Assembly: GCA_017416685.1 (NCBI GenBank)
Contig: JAFQBN010000002.1
Coordinates: 186,001 to 250,000 of the forward strand
Reading direction: 5' to 3'
DNA: 64,000 nt
Source of the DNA: Oscillospiraceae bacterium
Lineage (GTDB): Bacteria; Bacillota; Clostridia; Oscillospirales; Oscillospiraceae
Every line of letters starts with the position of its first letter. The stretch's first letter is position 1. The notes under the pieces are model-generated. The model saw only the letters and a list, made by a program, of their open reading frames with translations. It did not search any database and had not been told where the DNA came from. Of this stretch, positions 25,912 through 34,434 are shown one piece after another. The position numbers and the translations under genes were made by a program.

Positions 25912-25914
25912 GAT

Positions 25915-25949
25915 AAAGTCCGGCTGCAAAGTCAGCCGGACTTTTATTT
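25915..25949 (+). terminator. Terminator of the MacAB-SLH operon
   Basis: A 12-bp stem AAAGTCCGGCTG with CAGCCGGACTTT (25915-25944), 6-base loop, followed by TATTT. Confidence 0.88.
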
Positions 25950-25972
25950 GTGGTCAAATTTGTCTTTCCCTC

Positions 25973-26001
25973 TTTACTCTCACGCTTTAATGTGTTAATA
26001 T
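25973..26001 (+). promoter_or_regulatory. Promoter of the second yerC-like operon
   Basis: TTTACT, 17-base spacer, TAATAT, then 47 bases to the start codon. The CTTTACTCTCA block parallels that before the first yerC-like gene at 11920. Confidence 0.6.
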
Positions 26002-26048
26002 ATTGGAGTGAAAACGCGGCACAGCCGCCATCCGAAAGGAGCAATATC

Positions 26049-26354
26049 ATGGCAAAGGTAGAGCGTAAAGAGCGCAGTATCGCGCTGTATGAAACGATAC
26101 TGAAGCTGAAGGATCTGGACGAATGCTGCCGGTTCTTTGACGATCTGTGTACCCCTACGGAGCTGCGCTCCATGGAACAGCGCTTCGATGTGGCTGTCTA
26201 TCTCAAGCAGGGCCTTGTCTATCTGGATATTCTGGAAAAGACCGGCGCCAGCAGCGCCACCATCAGCCGTGTGCGCCGTTCTATGCTGGACGGCGGTGCC
26301 GGCGGCGTGGTGGGTCATGTGATCGACCGCGTAAATGAAGAAAAAGAAAGCTAA
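26049..26354 (+). CDS. yerC: YerC/YecD-type TrpR-superfamily regulator (copy 2)
   Basis: 101 aa, same fold and motifs as copy 1: LYETILKLKDLDECCRFFDDLCT, ELRSMEQRFDVA and LDILEKTGASSATISRVRRSM. It starts after GAAAGGAGC and is 24 bases upstream of iorA, so it is the first gene of the aryl-pyruvate operon. A TrpR relative next to indolepyruvate oxidoreductase suggests it may sense an aromatic amino acid or its keto acid, but this is inference; most YerC proteins have no known ligand. Confidence 0.88.
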   Translation: MAKVERKERSIALYETILKLKDLDECCRFFDDLCTPTELRSMEQRFDVAVYLKQGLVYLDILEKTGASSATISRVRRSMLDGGAGGVVGHVIDRVNEEKES

Positions 26355-26378
26355 TTTTGAAAAGAGGAAAAACCAACT

Positions 26379-28109
26379 ATGAAACAGCTTGTATTGGGCA
26401 ACGCCGCTGTTGCCCGCGGTCTGTATGGGGCCGGCTGCTGCGTAATCTCCAGCTACCCCGGCACTCCCAGCACCGAAATCACCGAAGAGGCCGTCAAGTT
26501 CCCCGAGATTTACTGCGAGTGGGCTCCCAACGAAAAGGTCGCCATGGAGGCTGCCTTTGGTGCCTGCCTTGCCGGCAAGCGCTCCTTCTGTGCCATGAAG
26601 CATGTGGGTCTGAACGTGGCTGCCGACCCCCTGTACACCATGTCCTACACCGGCGTCAATGCCGGCATGGTCATCGGCGTGGCCGATGACGCGGGCATGC
26701 ACTCCTCTCAGAACGAGCAGGACTCCCGCCACCACGCCATCGCCGCCAAGGTCCCCATGCTGGAGCCTTCCGACTCTGCCGAGTCTTTGAAATTTGCCAA
26801 GCTGGCCTTTGAGCTGAGTGAGCAGTTCGACACCCCTGTGCTGCTGAAGATGTGTACCCGCGTGGCTCACTCCCAGTCCCTTGTGGAGCTGTCCGACCGT
26901 GTGGAGCAGCCTGTGAAGGCCTATGAGAAGAATATCGGCAAGTTCGTCATGATGCCCGGCAACGCCATCCGCCGCCACCCGGTGGTGGAGCAGCGCACCG
27001 CCGCCCTGACCGAATGGGCCGAGACCGCCCCCATCAACCGCGTGGAGATGGGCGGCACCGAGCTGGGTATCATCACCTCCTCCACCAGCTATCAGTACGT
27101 GAAGGAAGTGTTCGGCGACAGTGTCAGCGTGCTGAAGCTGGGTATGGCCAATCCCCTGCCCATCAAGCTCATCCGTGACTTTGCCGCCAAGGTCAAGAAT
27201 GTCGTTGTGGTGGAGGAACTGGACCCCATCATCGAAAACCACTGCCGTCAGCTGGGCATTGAAGTGTCCGGCAAGGATGTTCTGCCCATCACCGGCGAGT
27301 TCTGCCAGAACCTCGTGGCCGAGAAACTGGGCGGCGAGGTCCACACGGGCAAGGCACTGGAAGACGTCATTCCTCCCCGTCCTCCCGTCATGTGCGCCGG
27401 CTGCCCTCACCGCGGCCTGTTCTACACCCTGAGCAAGAACAAGTGTACCGTGCTGGGTGATATCGGCTGCTACACGCTGGGCGCTGTGGCTCCCCTTTCC
27501 GCTATGGACATGACCCTGTGCATGGGTGCCTCCGTTTCCGCCCTTCACGGCTTTAACAAGGCTCTGGGCGAAGCTGCCGGAAAGACTGTCGCTGTCATCG
27601 GCGACTCCACCTTCATGCACTCCGGCATGACCGGTCTTGCCAACATCGCCTACAACGGCTCCAACTCCACCGTCATCATTGTGGACAACTCCATCACCGG
27701 CATGACCGGTCATCAGCACAACCCCACCACCGGCTACAACATCAAGGGCGATCCCGCCGGCAAGATCGATCTGGAGGCCCTGTGCCGCGCCATGGGCTTT
27801 GAGCGCGTGCGCGTGGTGGATCCTTACGATCTGAAGGCCTGCGACGCCGTGTTGAAGGAAGAGCTGGCCGCCGATGCCCCCTCCGTCATCATTTCCCGCC
27901 GCCCCTGCGCCCTGCTCAAGTCTGTCAAGCATGCTGCCCCCCTGACTGTGGACACCGACAAGTGCCGCAGCTGCAAGGCCTGTATGAAGATCGGCTGCCC
28001 TGCCATCTCCATGAAAAACGGTAAGGCCCATGTGGACAACACTCTGTGTGTTGGCTGCGGCGTGTGCGAACAGCTGTGTGCCTTCGGCGCATTCAAAAGC
28101 ACCAAATAA
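26379..28109 (+). CDS. iorA: Indolepyruvate:ferredoxin oxidoreductase, alpha subunit
   Basis: 576 aa. It decarboxylates aryl-pyruvates (from Trp, Phe, Tyr) to aryl-acetyl-CoA, passing electrons to ferredoxin. The N-terminal pyrimidine-binding domain begins LGNAAVARGLYGAGCCVISSYPGTPSTE. The thiamine-diphosphate domain has the GDIGCYTLG and GDSTFMHSG region (about 360-415). The C-terminus carries two 4Fe-4S sets: CRSCKACMKIGCP and CVGCGVCEQLCAFGAF. Full length for IorA. Followed 13 bases later by iorB, a typical pair in anaerobic amino-acid fermenters. Confidence 0.95.
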   Translation: MKQLVLGNAAVARGLYGAGCCVISSYPGTPSTEITEEAVKFPEIYCEWAPNEKVAMEAAFGACLAGKRSFCAMKHVGLNVAADPLYTMSYTGVNAGMVIGVADDAGMHSSQNEQDSRHHAIAAKVPMLEPSDSAESLKFAKLAFELSEQFDTPVLLKMCTRVAHSQSLVELSDRVEQPVKAYEKNIGKFVMMPGNAIRRHPVVEQRTAALTEWAETAPINRVEMGGTELGIITSSTSYQYVKEVFGDSVSVLKLGMANPLPIKLIRDFAAKVKNVVVVEELDPIIENHCRQLGIEVSGKDVLPITGEFCQNLVAEKLGGEVHTGKALEDVIPPRPPVMCAGCPHRGLFYTLSKNKCTVLGDIGCYTLGAVAPLSAMDMTLCMGASVSALHGFNKALGEAAGKTVAVIGDSTFMHSGMTGLANIAYNGSNSTVIIVDNSITGMTGHQHNPTTGYNIKGDPAGKIDLEALCRAMGFERVRVVDPYDLKACDAVLKEELAADAPSVIISRRPCALLKSVKHAAPLTVDTDKCRSCKACMKIGCPAISMKNGKAHVDNTLCVGCGVCEQLCAFGAFKSTK

Positions 28110-28122
28110 GGAGGATGCAGAG

Positions 28123-28695
28123 ATGAAAACAAAAAATGTTATGATCGTCGGTGTTGGCGGTCAGGGTTCCCTGCTGGCCTCCAAGCTGCTGGGTCATCTG
28201 CTGATGGGTCAGGGTTACGACGTCAAGGTTTCCGAAGTCCACGGCATGAGCCAGCGCGGCGGCAGCGTGGTCACCTATGTGCGGTATGGCGATAAGGTCT
28301 ACTCCCCCGTCATCGACAAGGGCGAAGCTGACTACATTGTTTCCTTCGAGCTGCTGGAGGCCGCCCGTTGGCTGAGCTATCTCAAGCCTGACGGACAGAT
28401 CGTTACCTCCACCCAGCAGGTGGACCCCATGCCCGTTATCACCGGTGCGGCGGAGTATCCCACCGATCTGGTCAACAAGATGCTGGCTACCGGCGCCAAG
28501 GTAGATGCTTTGGACTGTCTGTCTCTGGCCGAGCAGGCCGGCAGCGCCAAGGCGGTCAATCTGGTACTGCTGGGCCGCCTGTCCCACTACTTTGACCTGC
28601 CCGAGGAGGCCTGGCAGAAGTCCATCGAGGCCTGCGTCCCCGCCAAGTTCCTGGAACTGAACAAAAAAGCCTTTGAATTGGGCAAAAACGCCTGA
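28123..28695 (+). CDS. iorB: Indolepyruvate:ferredoxin oxidoreductase, beta subunit
   Basis: 190 aa, the gamma-type domain of 2-oxoacid oxidoreductases. VMIVGVGGQGSLLASKLLG at the N-terminus and VSEVHGMSQRGGSVVTYVR are the conserved CoA-binding and interface motifs. It forms the IorAB complex. AAGGAGG precedes the ATG by seven bases. Confidence 0.95.
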   Translation: MKTKNVMIVGVGGQGSLLASKLLGHLLMGQGYDVKVSEVHGMSQRGGSVVTYVRYGDKVYSPVIDKGEADYIVSFELLEAARWLSYLKPDGQIVTSTQQVDPMPVITGAAEYPTDLVNKMLATGAKVDALDCLSLAEQAGSAKAVNLVLLGRLSHYFDLPEEAWQKSIEACVPAKFLELNKKAFELGKNA

Positions 28696-28731
28696 TTTTT
28701 CCGCATTTTACATAGAAAGGTCTTGATCCCC

Positions 28732-30033
28732 ATGGAGAGATACTATCAACCCGAAATCGAAACCATGCCCCGGGACCAGCTGCGCGCCCTGCAGGACGAG
28801 CGGCTGGTCAAACAGGTCAGGCACGTTTGGGACAACGTTCCCTACTACCGCGCCAAGATGGAGGAAAAGGGCGTTACCCCCGACGACATCAAGGGTGTTG
28901 CTGACCTGCACAAGCTGCCCTTTGTCACCAAGGCCGACCTGCGTGATGCCTATCCCTACGGCCTGATGGGCAAGCCCAAGAGCGAATGCGTCCGCATCCA
29001 CTCCACCTCCGGTACCACCGGCAAGCGCGTGATGGCTTTCTATACCCAGCACGACGTGGACCTGTGGGAGGATTGCTGCGCCCGCGCCCTGACCGCAGCC
29101 GGAGCCACCAAGGAGGACGTCTGTCAGGTAGCCTACGGTTACGGCCTGTTCACCGGCGGTGCCGGTCTCCACGGCGGTTCTCACAAGGTTGGCTGCCTGA
29201 CCATCCCCATCTCTTCCGGCAACACCGAGCGGCAGATCGGCTTTATGCAGGATCTGTCCTCCACCATTCTGTGCTGCACTCCTTCCTATGCCGCCTATTT
29301 GGGTGAGACGATGAAGGAAATGGGCCTTGGTCCCGACGACATCCCCCTGAAAGCCGGCATCTTTGGTGCCGAAGCCTGGTCCGAAGAGATGCGGCAGGAT
29401 ATTCAGAAAACTCTGGGCATCAAGGCTTACGACATCTACGGCCTGACCGAGCTGTCCGGTCCCGGTGTCTCCTTCGAGTGTTCCGCCCAGCAGGGCATGC
29501 ACATCAACGAGGACCACTTCATCGCCGAGATCATCGACCCCGATACCGGCGAGGTGCTGCCCGACGGGTCCAAGGGCGAGCTGGTGTTCACCTCCCTGAC
29601 TAAGGAGGCGTTCCCCCTGCTGCGCTACCGCACCCGTGACATCTGCCAGCTGAATTACGAACCCTGCTCCTGCGGCCGTACCCACGTGCGCATGGCCAAG
29701 CCTATGGGCCGCAGCGACGATATGCTCATCATCCGCGGTGTCAACGTCTTCCCCTCTCAGATCGAGACCGTACTGCTGAACAACGGCTACGCCGCCAACT
29801 ATCAGATCATCGTGGACCGCGTCAACCACACCGACACGCTGGAGGTCCGGGTGGAGATGACCCCCGAGATGTTCACTGACAACCTGGGCGAGATCGACAA
29901 GCGGCAGAAGCAGCTGGTAGACGGTCTGCGCTCCATGCTGGGTCTGTCCGCCAAGGTCAAGCTGGTGGCCCCCAAGTCCATCGTCCGCAGCGAGGGCAAG
30001 GCGGTCCGCATCATCGACAACCGCAAGATTTAA
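28732..30033 (+). CDS. paaK: Phenylacetate-CoA ligase (aryl-acetate adenylate-forming enzyme)
   Basis: 433 aa, standard length. Adenylation motifs are visible: HSTSGTTGKRVMAFYT (P-loop, about 92-107), YDIYGLTELSGPGVSFEC (A5 region), YRTRDICQLN (A7) and a C-terminal PaaK domain with RGVNVFPSQIE. It interconverts aryl-acetates and their CoA esters with ATP or, running backwards, makes ATP from IorAB's product. Neighbours iorAB and an ACT-domain gene form a common fermentation cassette in Clostridia and archaea. Confidence 0.93.
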   Translation: MERYYQPEIETMPRDQLRALQDERLVKQVRHVWDNVPYYRAKMEEKGVTPDDIKGVADLHKLPFVTKADLRDAYPYGLMGKPKSECVRIHSTSGTTGKRVMAFYTQHDVDLWEDCCARALTAAGATKEDVCQVAYGYGLFTGGAGLHGGSHKVGCLTIPISSGNTERQIGFMQDLSSTILCCTPSYAAYLGETMKEMGLGPDDIPLKAGIFGAEAWSEEMRQDIQKTLGIKAYDIYGLTELSGPGVSFECSAQQGMHINEDHFIAEIIDPDTGEVLPDGSKGELVFTSLTKEAFPLLRYRTRDICQLNYEPCSCGRTHVRMAKPMGRSDDMLIIRGVNVFPSQIETVLLNNGYAANYQIIVDRVNHTDTLEVRVEMTPEMFTDNLGEIDKRQKQLVDGLRSMLGLSAKVKLVAPKSIVRSEGKAVRIIDNRKI

Positions 30034-30047
30034 CAGGAGGTGCCGTT

Positions 30048-30479
30048 ATGAGTGTCAAGCAGATTTCTGTTTTTTTGGAGAATAAGCCCGGCGAACTCAA
30101 CGCCCTGACCGGCGTTTTGGCTGACCACAACATCGATATGCGCGCCATGTCTCTGTCTGAAACCAACGAATTCGGCATCGCCCGCATCATCGTGGACCGT
30201 CCCCTGGATACCGCCACTCTGCTGAAGGATGCCGGCTATGTCTGCACCGTCACTTCTGTGCTGGCTGTGGACATCCCCCACGTCCCCGGCGGCCTGAATC
30301 AGGTGCTGAACATCCTGTCTGATGCTGAAATCAACCTGGAATACGGCTATGCCTTCCTGGGCGGCCGCAAGGACAGCGCCTACATGGTATTCCGTGTGGC
30401 CGATAACGCCGCCGCCACCGCTGTGCTTCGTTCCAAGGGCATCCGAGTAGCTGAAGAGGGCGAGCTGGAAAGCCTGTAA
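30048..30479 (+). CDS. Tandem ACT-domain amino-acid-binding protein
   Basis: 143 aa made of two ACT domains: QISVFLENKPGELNALTGVLADHNIDMRAMS (first) and VLAVDIPHVPGGLNQVLNILSDAEINLEYGYAF (second). ACT pairs of this type are commonly found after paaK and ior genes, probably sensing aromatic amino acids or modulating the ligase. No catalytic or DNA-binding part. AGGAGGTG precedes the ATG. Last gene of the operon. Confidence 0.92.
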   Translation: MSVKQISVFLENKPGELNALTGVLADHNIDMRAMSLSETNEFGIARIIVDRPLDTATLLKDAGYVCTVTSVLAVDIPHVPGGLNQVLNILSDAEINLEYGYAFLGGRKDSAYMVFRVADNAAATAVLRSKGIRVAEEGELESL

Positions 30480-30510
30480 TGTCTTTCCACTTTACAATAA
30501 ATCATCAGCA

Positions 30511-30546
30511 AAAGAACGCCCGTCCCAGTTGGGACGGGCGTTCTTT
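30511..30546. terminator. Bidirectional terminator between ACT gene and gltX
   Basis: A perfect 16-bp stem AAAGAACGCCCGTCCC with its complement, loop AGTT, T/A-rich at both ends, between convergent genes. Confidence 0.93.
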
Positions 30547-30560
30547 CATACTTGATTGGC

Positions 30561-32048
30561 TTATTTCAGCTTATCCATACCGATCTTCATGCGGCGGACG
30601 ACCTCGTCACGGCCCAGAATATGGCACAGCTCCACTGCGCCGCCGGGGGTGACCGCCTTGCCGGCGATGGCGATGCGCAGAGGCCACATGAGGGTGGCAT
30701 TCTTGACCTCCAGCTTTTCGGCAAGGGCGATCAGGGCATCGTGGATCGGCTCCTGCTCCCACTTGTCAAGGCCCTCCAGCACGGGCAGAGTGGCCTCCAG
30801 CATGGCAAGAGAGACCTCGTCGTTGGTCTTGGACTTCTTGTTGGTAAACAGCTCCCTGTCGTACTCGGGCAGGGTGTCGAAGAAGTCCAGTTTCTCGGGG
30901 ATCTCGGTCAGCTTCTCACACCGGGCCTGCAGCAGGCCGGCGATCTGTGCCGCGTCAAACTGCTCTCCCTTCACCGCCTGACGGATATAGGGTTCGGCCA
31001 GCTTTGCAAACTCGGCAGGCTCCATAGCGCGCAGGTAATTGGCATTGAAGTAGGTCAGCTTCTCGATGTCAAAAATAGCGGGAGACTTGGAAATACCGGC
31101 AATGTCAAAGGCCTTTGCCAGCTCTTCCAGAGAGAAGATCTCCTGCTCGGCAAGCTCCCCCCGGGGAGACCAGCCCAGCAGAGCCACGTAGTTGAGGATG
31201 GCAGGGGTGATATAACCCAGCGCCTTCAGATCCTCATAAGAGGGGTCACCGTGACGCTTGGACATCTTGTTCTGGGCGTCGCGCATGACGGGCGAACAGT
31301 GGACGTAGGTGGGGATATCCCAGCCGAATCCCTCGTACAGCAGGTTGTACTTGGGCGCGGAGGACAGATACTCGCTGCCCCGGACCACGTGGGTAATGCC
31401 CATGAGATGGTCGTCAATGACGTTGGCGAAGTTATAGGTGGGCAGGCCGTCCCGCTTGAGCAGCACCTGATCGTCCAACTCCTTGTTCTCCACGGTGATG
31501 TCACCGAAGGAGATGTCGTGGAAGGTGGTAGAACCCTCGTGAGGAATGCGCTGACGGATGACGTAAGGCTTTCCGGCTGCCAGATTGGCGGCGACTTCCT
31601 CGGCGCTCAGGTCGCGGCAGGGGTCGTCACCCCGGTTGAACTCACCGGAGTCCTCTTCGCTCTCGGTTTTTTCGCAGAAGCAGTAGTAGGCCGCACCCTT
31701 TTCCACCAACAGCTCCGCAAACTTCTTGTACAGGGGGCGGCGCTCGGTCTGGATGTAGGGACCCACGGGGCCACCCACATCGGGACCCTCGTCATGGGTC
31801 AGGCCGCATTCGGCCATGGTGCGGTAGATGACCTCGGTAGCACCCTCCACCAGACGGCCCTGATCCGTGTCCTCAATGCGCAGAATGAACGTACCGCCGG
31901 CGTTGCGGGCGATCAGCCAGGTGTACAGCGCCGTGCGCAGATTACCCACGTGCATGTAACCCGTGGGGCTGGGAGCAAAGCGGGTGCGCACCTTTCCCTT
32001 GGGAATGCGGGACTCCAGCTCCTCAAAAAACTTCATATCAACAGCCAT
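30561..32048 (-). CDS. gltX: Glutamyl-tRNA synthetase
   Basis: 495 aa. Class I synthetase with the HIGH-type motif in RFAPSPTGYMHVGNLRTALY (about 20-39) and KMSKRHGD (KMSKS-type, about 260). The N-terminal catalytic domain and a C-terminal helical anticodon-binding domain make the usual length. It charges tRNA-Glu (and, in many Firmicutes, tRNA-Gln for later amidation). Single gene with its own promoter and a terminator shared with the convergent ACT gene; GGAGGGATAAAC before the ATG. Confidence 0.97.
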   Translation of the reverse strand: MAVDMKFFEELESRIPKGKVRTRFAPSPTGYMHVGNLRTALYTWLIARNAGGTFILRIEDTDQGRLVEGATEVIYRTMAECGLTHDEGPDVGGPVGPYIQTERRPLYKKFAELLVEKGAAYYCFCEKTESEEDSGEFNRGDDPCRDLSAEEVAANLAAGKPYVIRQRIPHEGSTTFHDISFGDITVENKELDDQVLLKRDGLPTYNFANVIDDHLMGITHVVRGSEYLSSAPKYNLLYEGFGWDIPTYVHCSPVMRDAQNKMSKRHGDPSYEDLKALGYITPAILNYVALLGWSPRGELAEQEIFSLEELAKAFDIAGISKSPAIFDIEKLTYFNANYLRAMEPAEFAKLAEPYIRQAVKGEQFDAAQIAGLLQARCEKLTEIPEKLDFFDTLPEYDRELFTNKKSKTNDEVSLAMLEATLPVLEGLDKWEQEPIHDALIALAEKLEVKNATLMWPLRIAIAGKAVTPGGAVELCHILGRDEVVRRMKIGMDKLK

Positions 32049-32096
32049 TGTTTATCCCTCCGTAGCGGCTCATACGCCGTACATTTTCAACTTAGT

Positions 32097-32125
32097 ATTA
32101 TATTGGATTTTACCGCGTTTTGCAA
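32097..32125 (-). promoter_or_regulatory. Sigma-A promoter of gltX
   Basis: On the minus strand TTGCAA, 17-base spacer, perfect TATAAT, 48 bases before the start codon. Confidence 0.8.
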
Positions 32126-32172
32126 GATACTTTGACGAACTATTAACAATAGGTGAATTTTCCGAAGTTTAG

Positions 32173-32201
32173 TTGCTTTTTGCAGTGTTTTCGGCTATGC
32201 T
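32173..32201 (+). promoter_or_regulatory. Probable promoter of the membrane protein gene
   Basis: TTGCTT, 17-base spacer, TATGCT, 38 bases before the ATG at 32239. Confidence 0.5.
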
Positions 32202-32238
32202 ATTGGTGTATAAATTCCTCTGTGAAAGGAGCTATTGT

Positions 32239-34026
32239 ATGAGATTTCTTCGTCTTCCCAAAGGCCGCGTTGGTGTGACTCTGGTCAGTCTGCTAATCAC
32301 CGTGATAGTCGGTTTTGTATCGTTCTATATCAGCCTGCCCGCACTGAATCTGCAGGCCAACGAGTTTTATCGCTTTGTGGGGCTTTTGTGCATCGTGTTC
32401 TGCGCCAGCGTATTCCTGCTGTCCGGCGGCGCCCACAAGGACGACAACGTAGTCCGCACCGGCAAGGAAAAGTTCCTGATGTGGCTGTCTTTCATCAAAA
32501 GCCGCTGTCTGCCCGTTGGTCTTTTGTTTGTTGTCCTGGTGCTGGTGGCCATTATCGGCAACCTCATCTCCATGCCCATCTTCCGGGCCGGGGCCTACCG
32601 TCAGCTGCTGGATGTGCAGGACGGTGATTTCGCCGCCGATGTGACCCAGATTTCCTTTGACAAGATCCCTACTCTGGACCGCACCTCTGCCGAGTATTTG
32701 GGCGACCGCCAGATGGGTACCCTCAGCGACATGGTCAGCCAGTTCGAGTACTCCAATGACTCCACTCAGATCAACTATAAGGGCCGCCCCGTCCGTGTGG
32801 CTCCCATCGATTACGCCGACCTTGTCAAGTGGCTGACCAACCGTAGCAATGGTCTGCCTGCCTATGTGCTGGTGGACATGGTCACGCAGGAGGCCAGTGT
32901 GGTCCGCCTGCCGGAGGGGATGCGGTACTCCTTCTCCGAACCCCTCAACCGCAACATCGTCCGCCATCTGCGCTTCCAGTATCCCACAATGATGTTCTCC
33001 ACCCCGGAGTTTGAAATCGACGAAAACGGCCATCCCTGGTGGATCGCCCCCCGGGTGGTCAAGACCATCGGCCTGTTCGGCGGCACCGACATCCGGGGCG
33101 CGGTTCTGGTGGATGCCGTCACCGGCGAAAGCGAATACATGGAAGAAGTCCCCGCCTGGGTGGACACCCTGTACACTCCTGACCTTATTATGGAGCAGTA
33201 CGATTATTACGGCACCTATGTCCGCGGATTCTGGAACTCCATCTTCGGTCAGCGGGACGTGACCCTGACCACCGACGGTTATAACTACATCGCCATGAAT
33301 GACGACGTGTACACTTACACCGGTGTGACCTCTGCCAATGCTGACCAGTCCAATCTCGGCTTCCTGCTGTGCAACATGCGCACCAAGGAAACCAAATACT
33401 ATGTGGCCCCCGGTGCAACGGAGTACGCCGCGGAGCGCTCCGCCGAGGGCGAGGTGCAGGACCTTGGGTACGATGCCACCTTCCCCCTGCTGCTGAACGT
33501 AGCGGGCGAACCCACCTATTTCATCCCCCTGAAGGATGCCACCAATCTGGTTAAGATGTACGCCATGGTCAACGTGGCCCAGTACCAGATCGTGGCCACC
33601 GGAACCACCGTTTCCACCTGCGAGCGCAACTATATCAACATGCTTGCCGATAAGGGTGTCACCCAGCCGGAGGCCCTCCCCCAGACCAGCGTGACCGGTA
33701 TCGTAGCCGAGATCCGAACCGCCGTACTGGAGGGCAACTCCGTCTACTTCCTGCGTCTGGACGGCAGCCGCACGTTCTATGCCATCTCCGCCGCACAGAA
33801 CCGCGACGTGGTCACCGTGAACCCGGGGGACACTGTTACCATCGACCACGAAACTCCTGCCGAGGGCTCGGCAAACGCTATTTTGGACGGCTACTCCCTC
33901 TCCCTTGGCGCACCCCGGCCTGTCGACCCGGAGACACTACCTGTCTCTCCCCTGCAGGCGTCTTACGACGCCCTGCCCTATCCGCCGACATGGTCCGGCA
34001 CAGGCCTTCCTATGACTCTTTCTTAA
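32239..34026 (+). CDS. Uncharacterised membrane protein with large extracytoplasmic domain
   Basis: 595 aa, not recognised as a named family. Three hydrophobic segments in the first 120 residues (VTLVSLLITVIVGFVSFYI; FVGLLCIVFCASVFLLSGG; VGLLFVVLVLVAIIGNLI), then a long soluble part. The soluble part includes PepSY-like features: a VDMVTQEASVVRLPEGM strand pair, GAVLVDAVTGESEYMEEVPAWVDTLY, and a C-terminal OB-like region (TSVTGIVAEIRTAVLEGNSVYFL). The WVD...Y motif plus repeated hydrophobic strands suggest a transmembrane sensor or scaffold. GAAAGGAGC precedes the ATG. No operon partner; a weak hairpin follows the stop. Confidence 0.75.
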   Translation: MRFLRLPKGRVGVTLVSLLITVIVGFVSFYISLPALNLQANEFYRFVGLLCIVFCASVFLLSGGAHKDDNVVRTGKEKFLMWLSFIKSRCLPVGLLFVVLVLVAIIGNLISMPIFRAGAYRQLLDVQDGDFAADVTQISFDKIPTLDRTSAEYLGDRQMGTLSDMVSQFEYSNDSTQINYKGRPVRVAPIDYADLVKWLTNRSNGLPAYVLVDMVTQEASVVRLPEGMRYSFSEPLNRNIVRHLRFQYPTMMFSTPEFEIDENGHPWWIAPRVVKTIGLFGGTDIRGAVLVDAVTGESEYMEEVPAWVDTLYTPDLIMEQYDYYGTYVRGFWNSIFGQRDVTLTTDGYNYIAMNDDVYTYTGVTSANADQSNLGFLLCNMRTKETKYYVAPGATEYAAERSAEGEVQDLGYDATFPLLLNVAGEPTYFIPLKDATNLVKMYAMVNVAQYQIVATGTTVSTCERNYINMLADKGVTQPEALPQTSVTGIVAEIRTAVLEGNSVYFLRLDGSRTFYAISAAQNRDVVTVNPGDTVTIDHETPAEGSANAILDGYSLSLGAPRPVDPETLPVSPLQASYDALPYPPTWSGTGLPMTLS

Positions 34027-34037
34027 GTAAGCAAACA

Positions 34038-34071
34038 GTAAACGGAGCATCCGGCCGGATGCTCCGTTTAC
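34038..34071. terminator. Hairpin between convergent genes
   Basis: A perfect 15-bp stem GTAAACGGAGCATCC with its complement, loop GGCC, but without a T-run on either side. It overlaps the stop codon of the GIY-YIG gene. Probably a shared, inefficient terminator. Confidence 0.55.
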
Positions 34072-34313
34072 CTATTCTCGATCAGCTTCAATTTTTCCGG
34101 CCGGGTCAGCTGCTTGATCTCATACTCCCGGTGCAGGGCGGAGGACTTGTCCGGCAGCTGCTCGGAATAAACAAGCTCCAGCGGCCCGCGGCCACGGGTA
34201 TATTTGGCGCCTTTCCCCGCCCGGTGCGCTGCCAGCCGCTTTTCCACGTTGTCTGTACTGCCGGTGTACAGCGTCCCATCCCCGCAGCGCAGGATATATA
34301 TGTACCATTCCAT
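34068..34313 (-). CDS. GIY-YIG domain protein (YhbQ/YazA-like)
   Basis: 81 aa, a stand-alone GIY-YIG fold. WYIYILRCGDGTLYTGSTDNVEKRLAAH carries the Y-I-Y and Y-T-G elements and the catalytic-type arginine (R27), and ends EIKQLTRPEKLKLIE, as in YhbQ-type small proteins of unknown cellular role, often assumed to be nucleases. AAAGGAGGTGGGGAC precedes the ATG. Monocistronic. Confidence 0.9.
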   Translation of the reverse strand: MEWYIYILRCGDGTLYTGSTDNVEKRLAAHRAGKGAKYTRGRGPLELVYSEQLPDKSSALHREYEIKQLTRPEKLKLIENR

Positions 34314-34356
34314 GTCCCCACCTCCTTTTATTTATAGGTATTATATCATAAATCTG

Positions 34357-34385
34357 TTGCCTTTGCATGCGTTGCGTGGTAAAAT
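34357..34385 (+). promoter_or_regulatory. Sigma-A promoter of trpS
   Basis: TTGCCT, 17-base spacer, TAAAAT, 50 bases before the ATG. A 7-bp inverted repeat ATGTGCG-CTG-CGCACAT (34399-34415) lies in the leader just before the ribosome site. Confidence 0.7.
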
Positions 34386-34434
34386 ATATTGATATTATAT
34401 GTGCGCTGCGCACATCAGCAAAGGAGCCATCACA

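Noticed and set aside
25995-28031. A 678-codon open frame antisense to iorA
   Set aside because: It is opposite a well-supported conserved gene, His/Gly-rich in composition, and arises from the high GC third-position bias.
34320-34434. T-box before trpS
   Set aside because: The leader is only about 50 nt after the promoter and lacks the AGGGUGG consensus.
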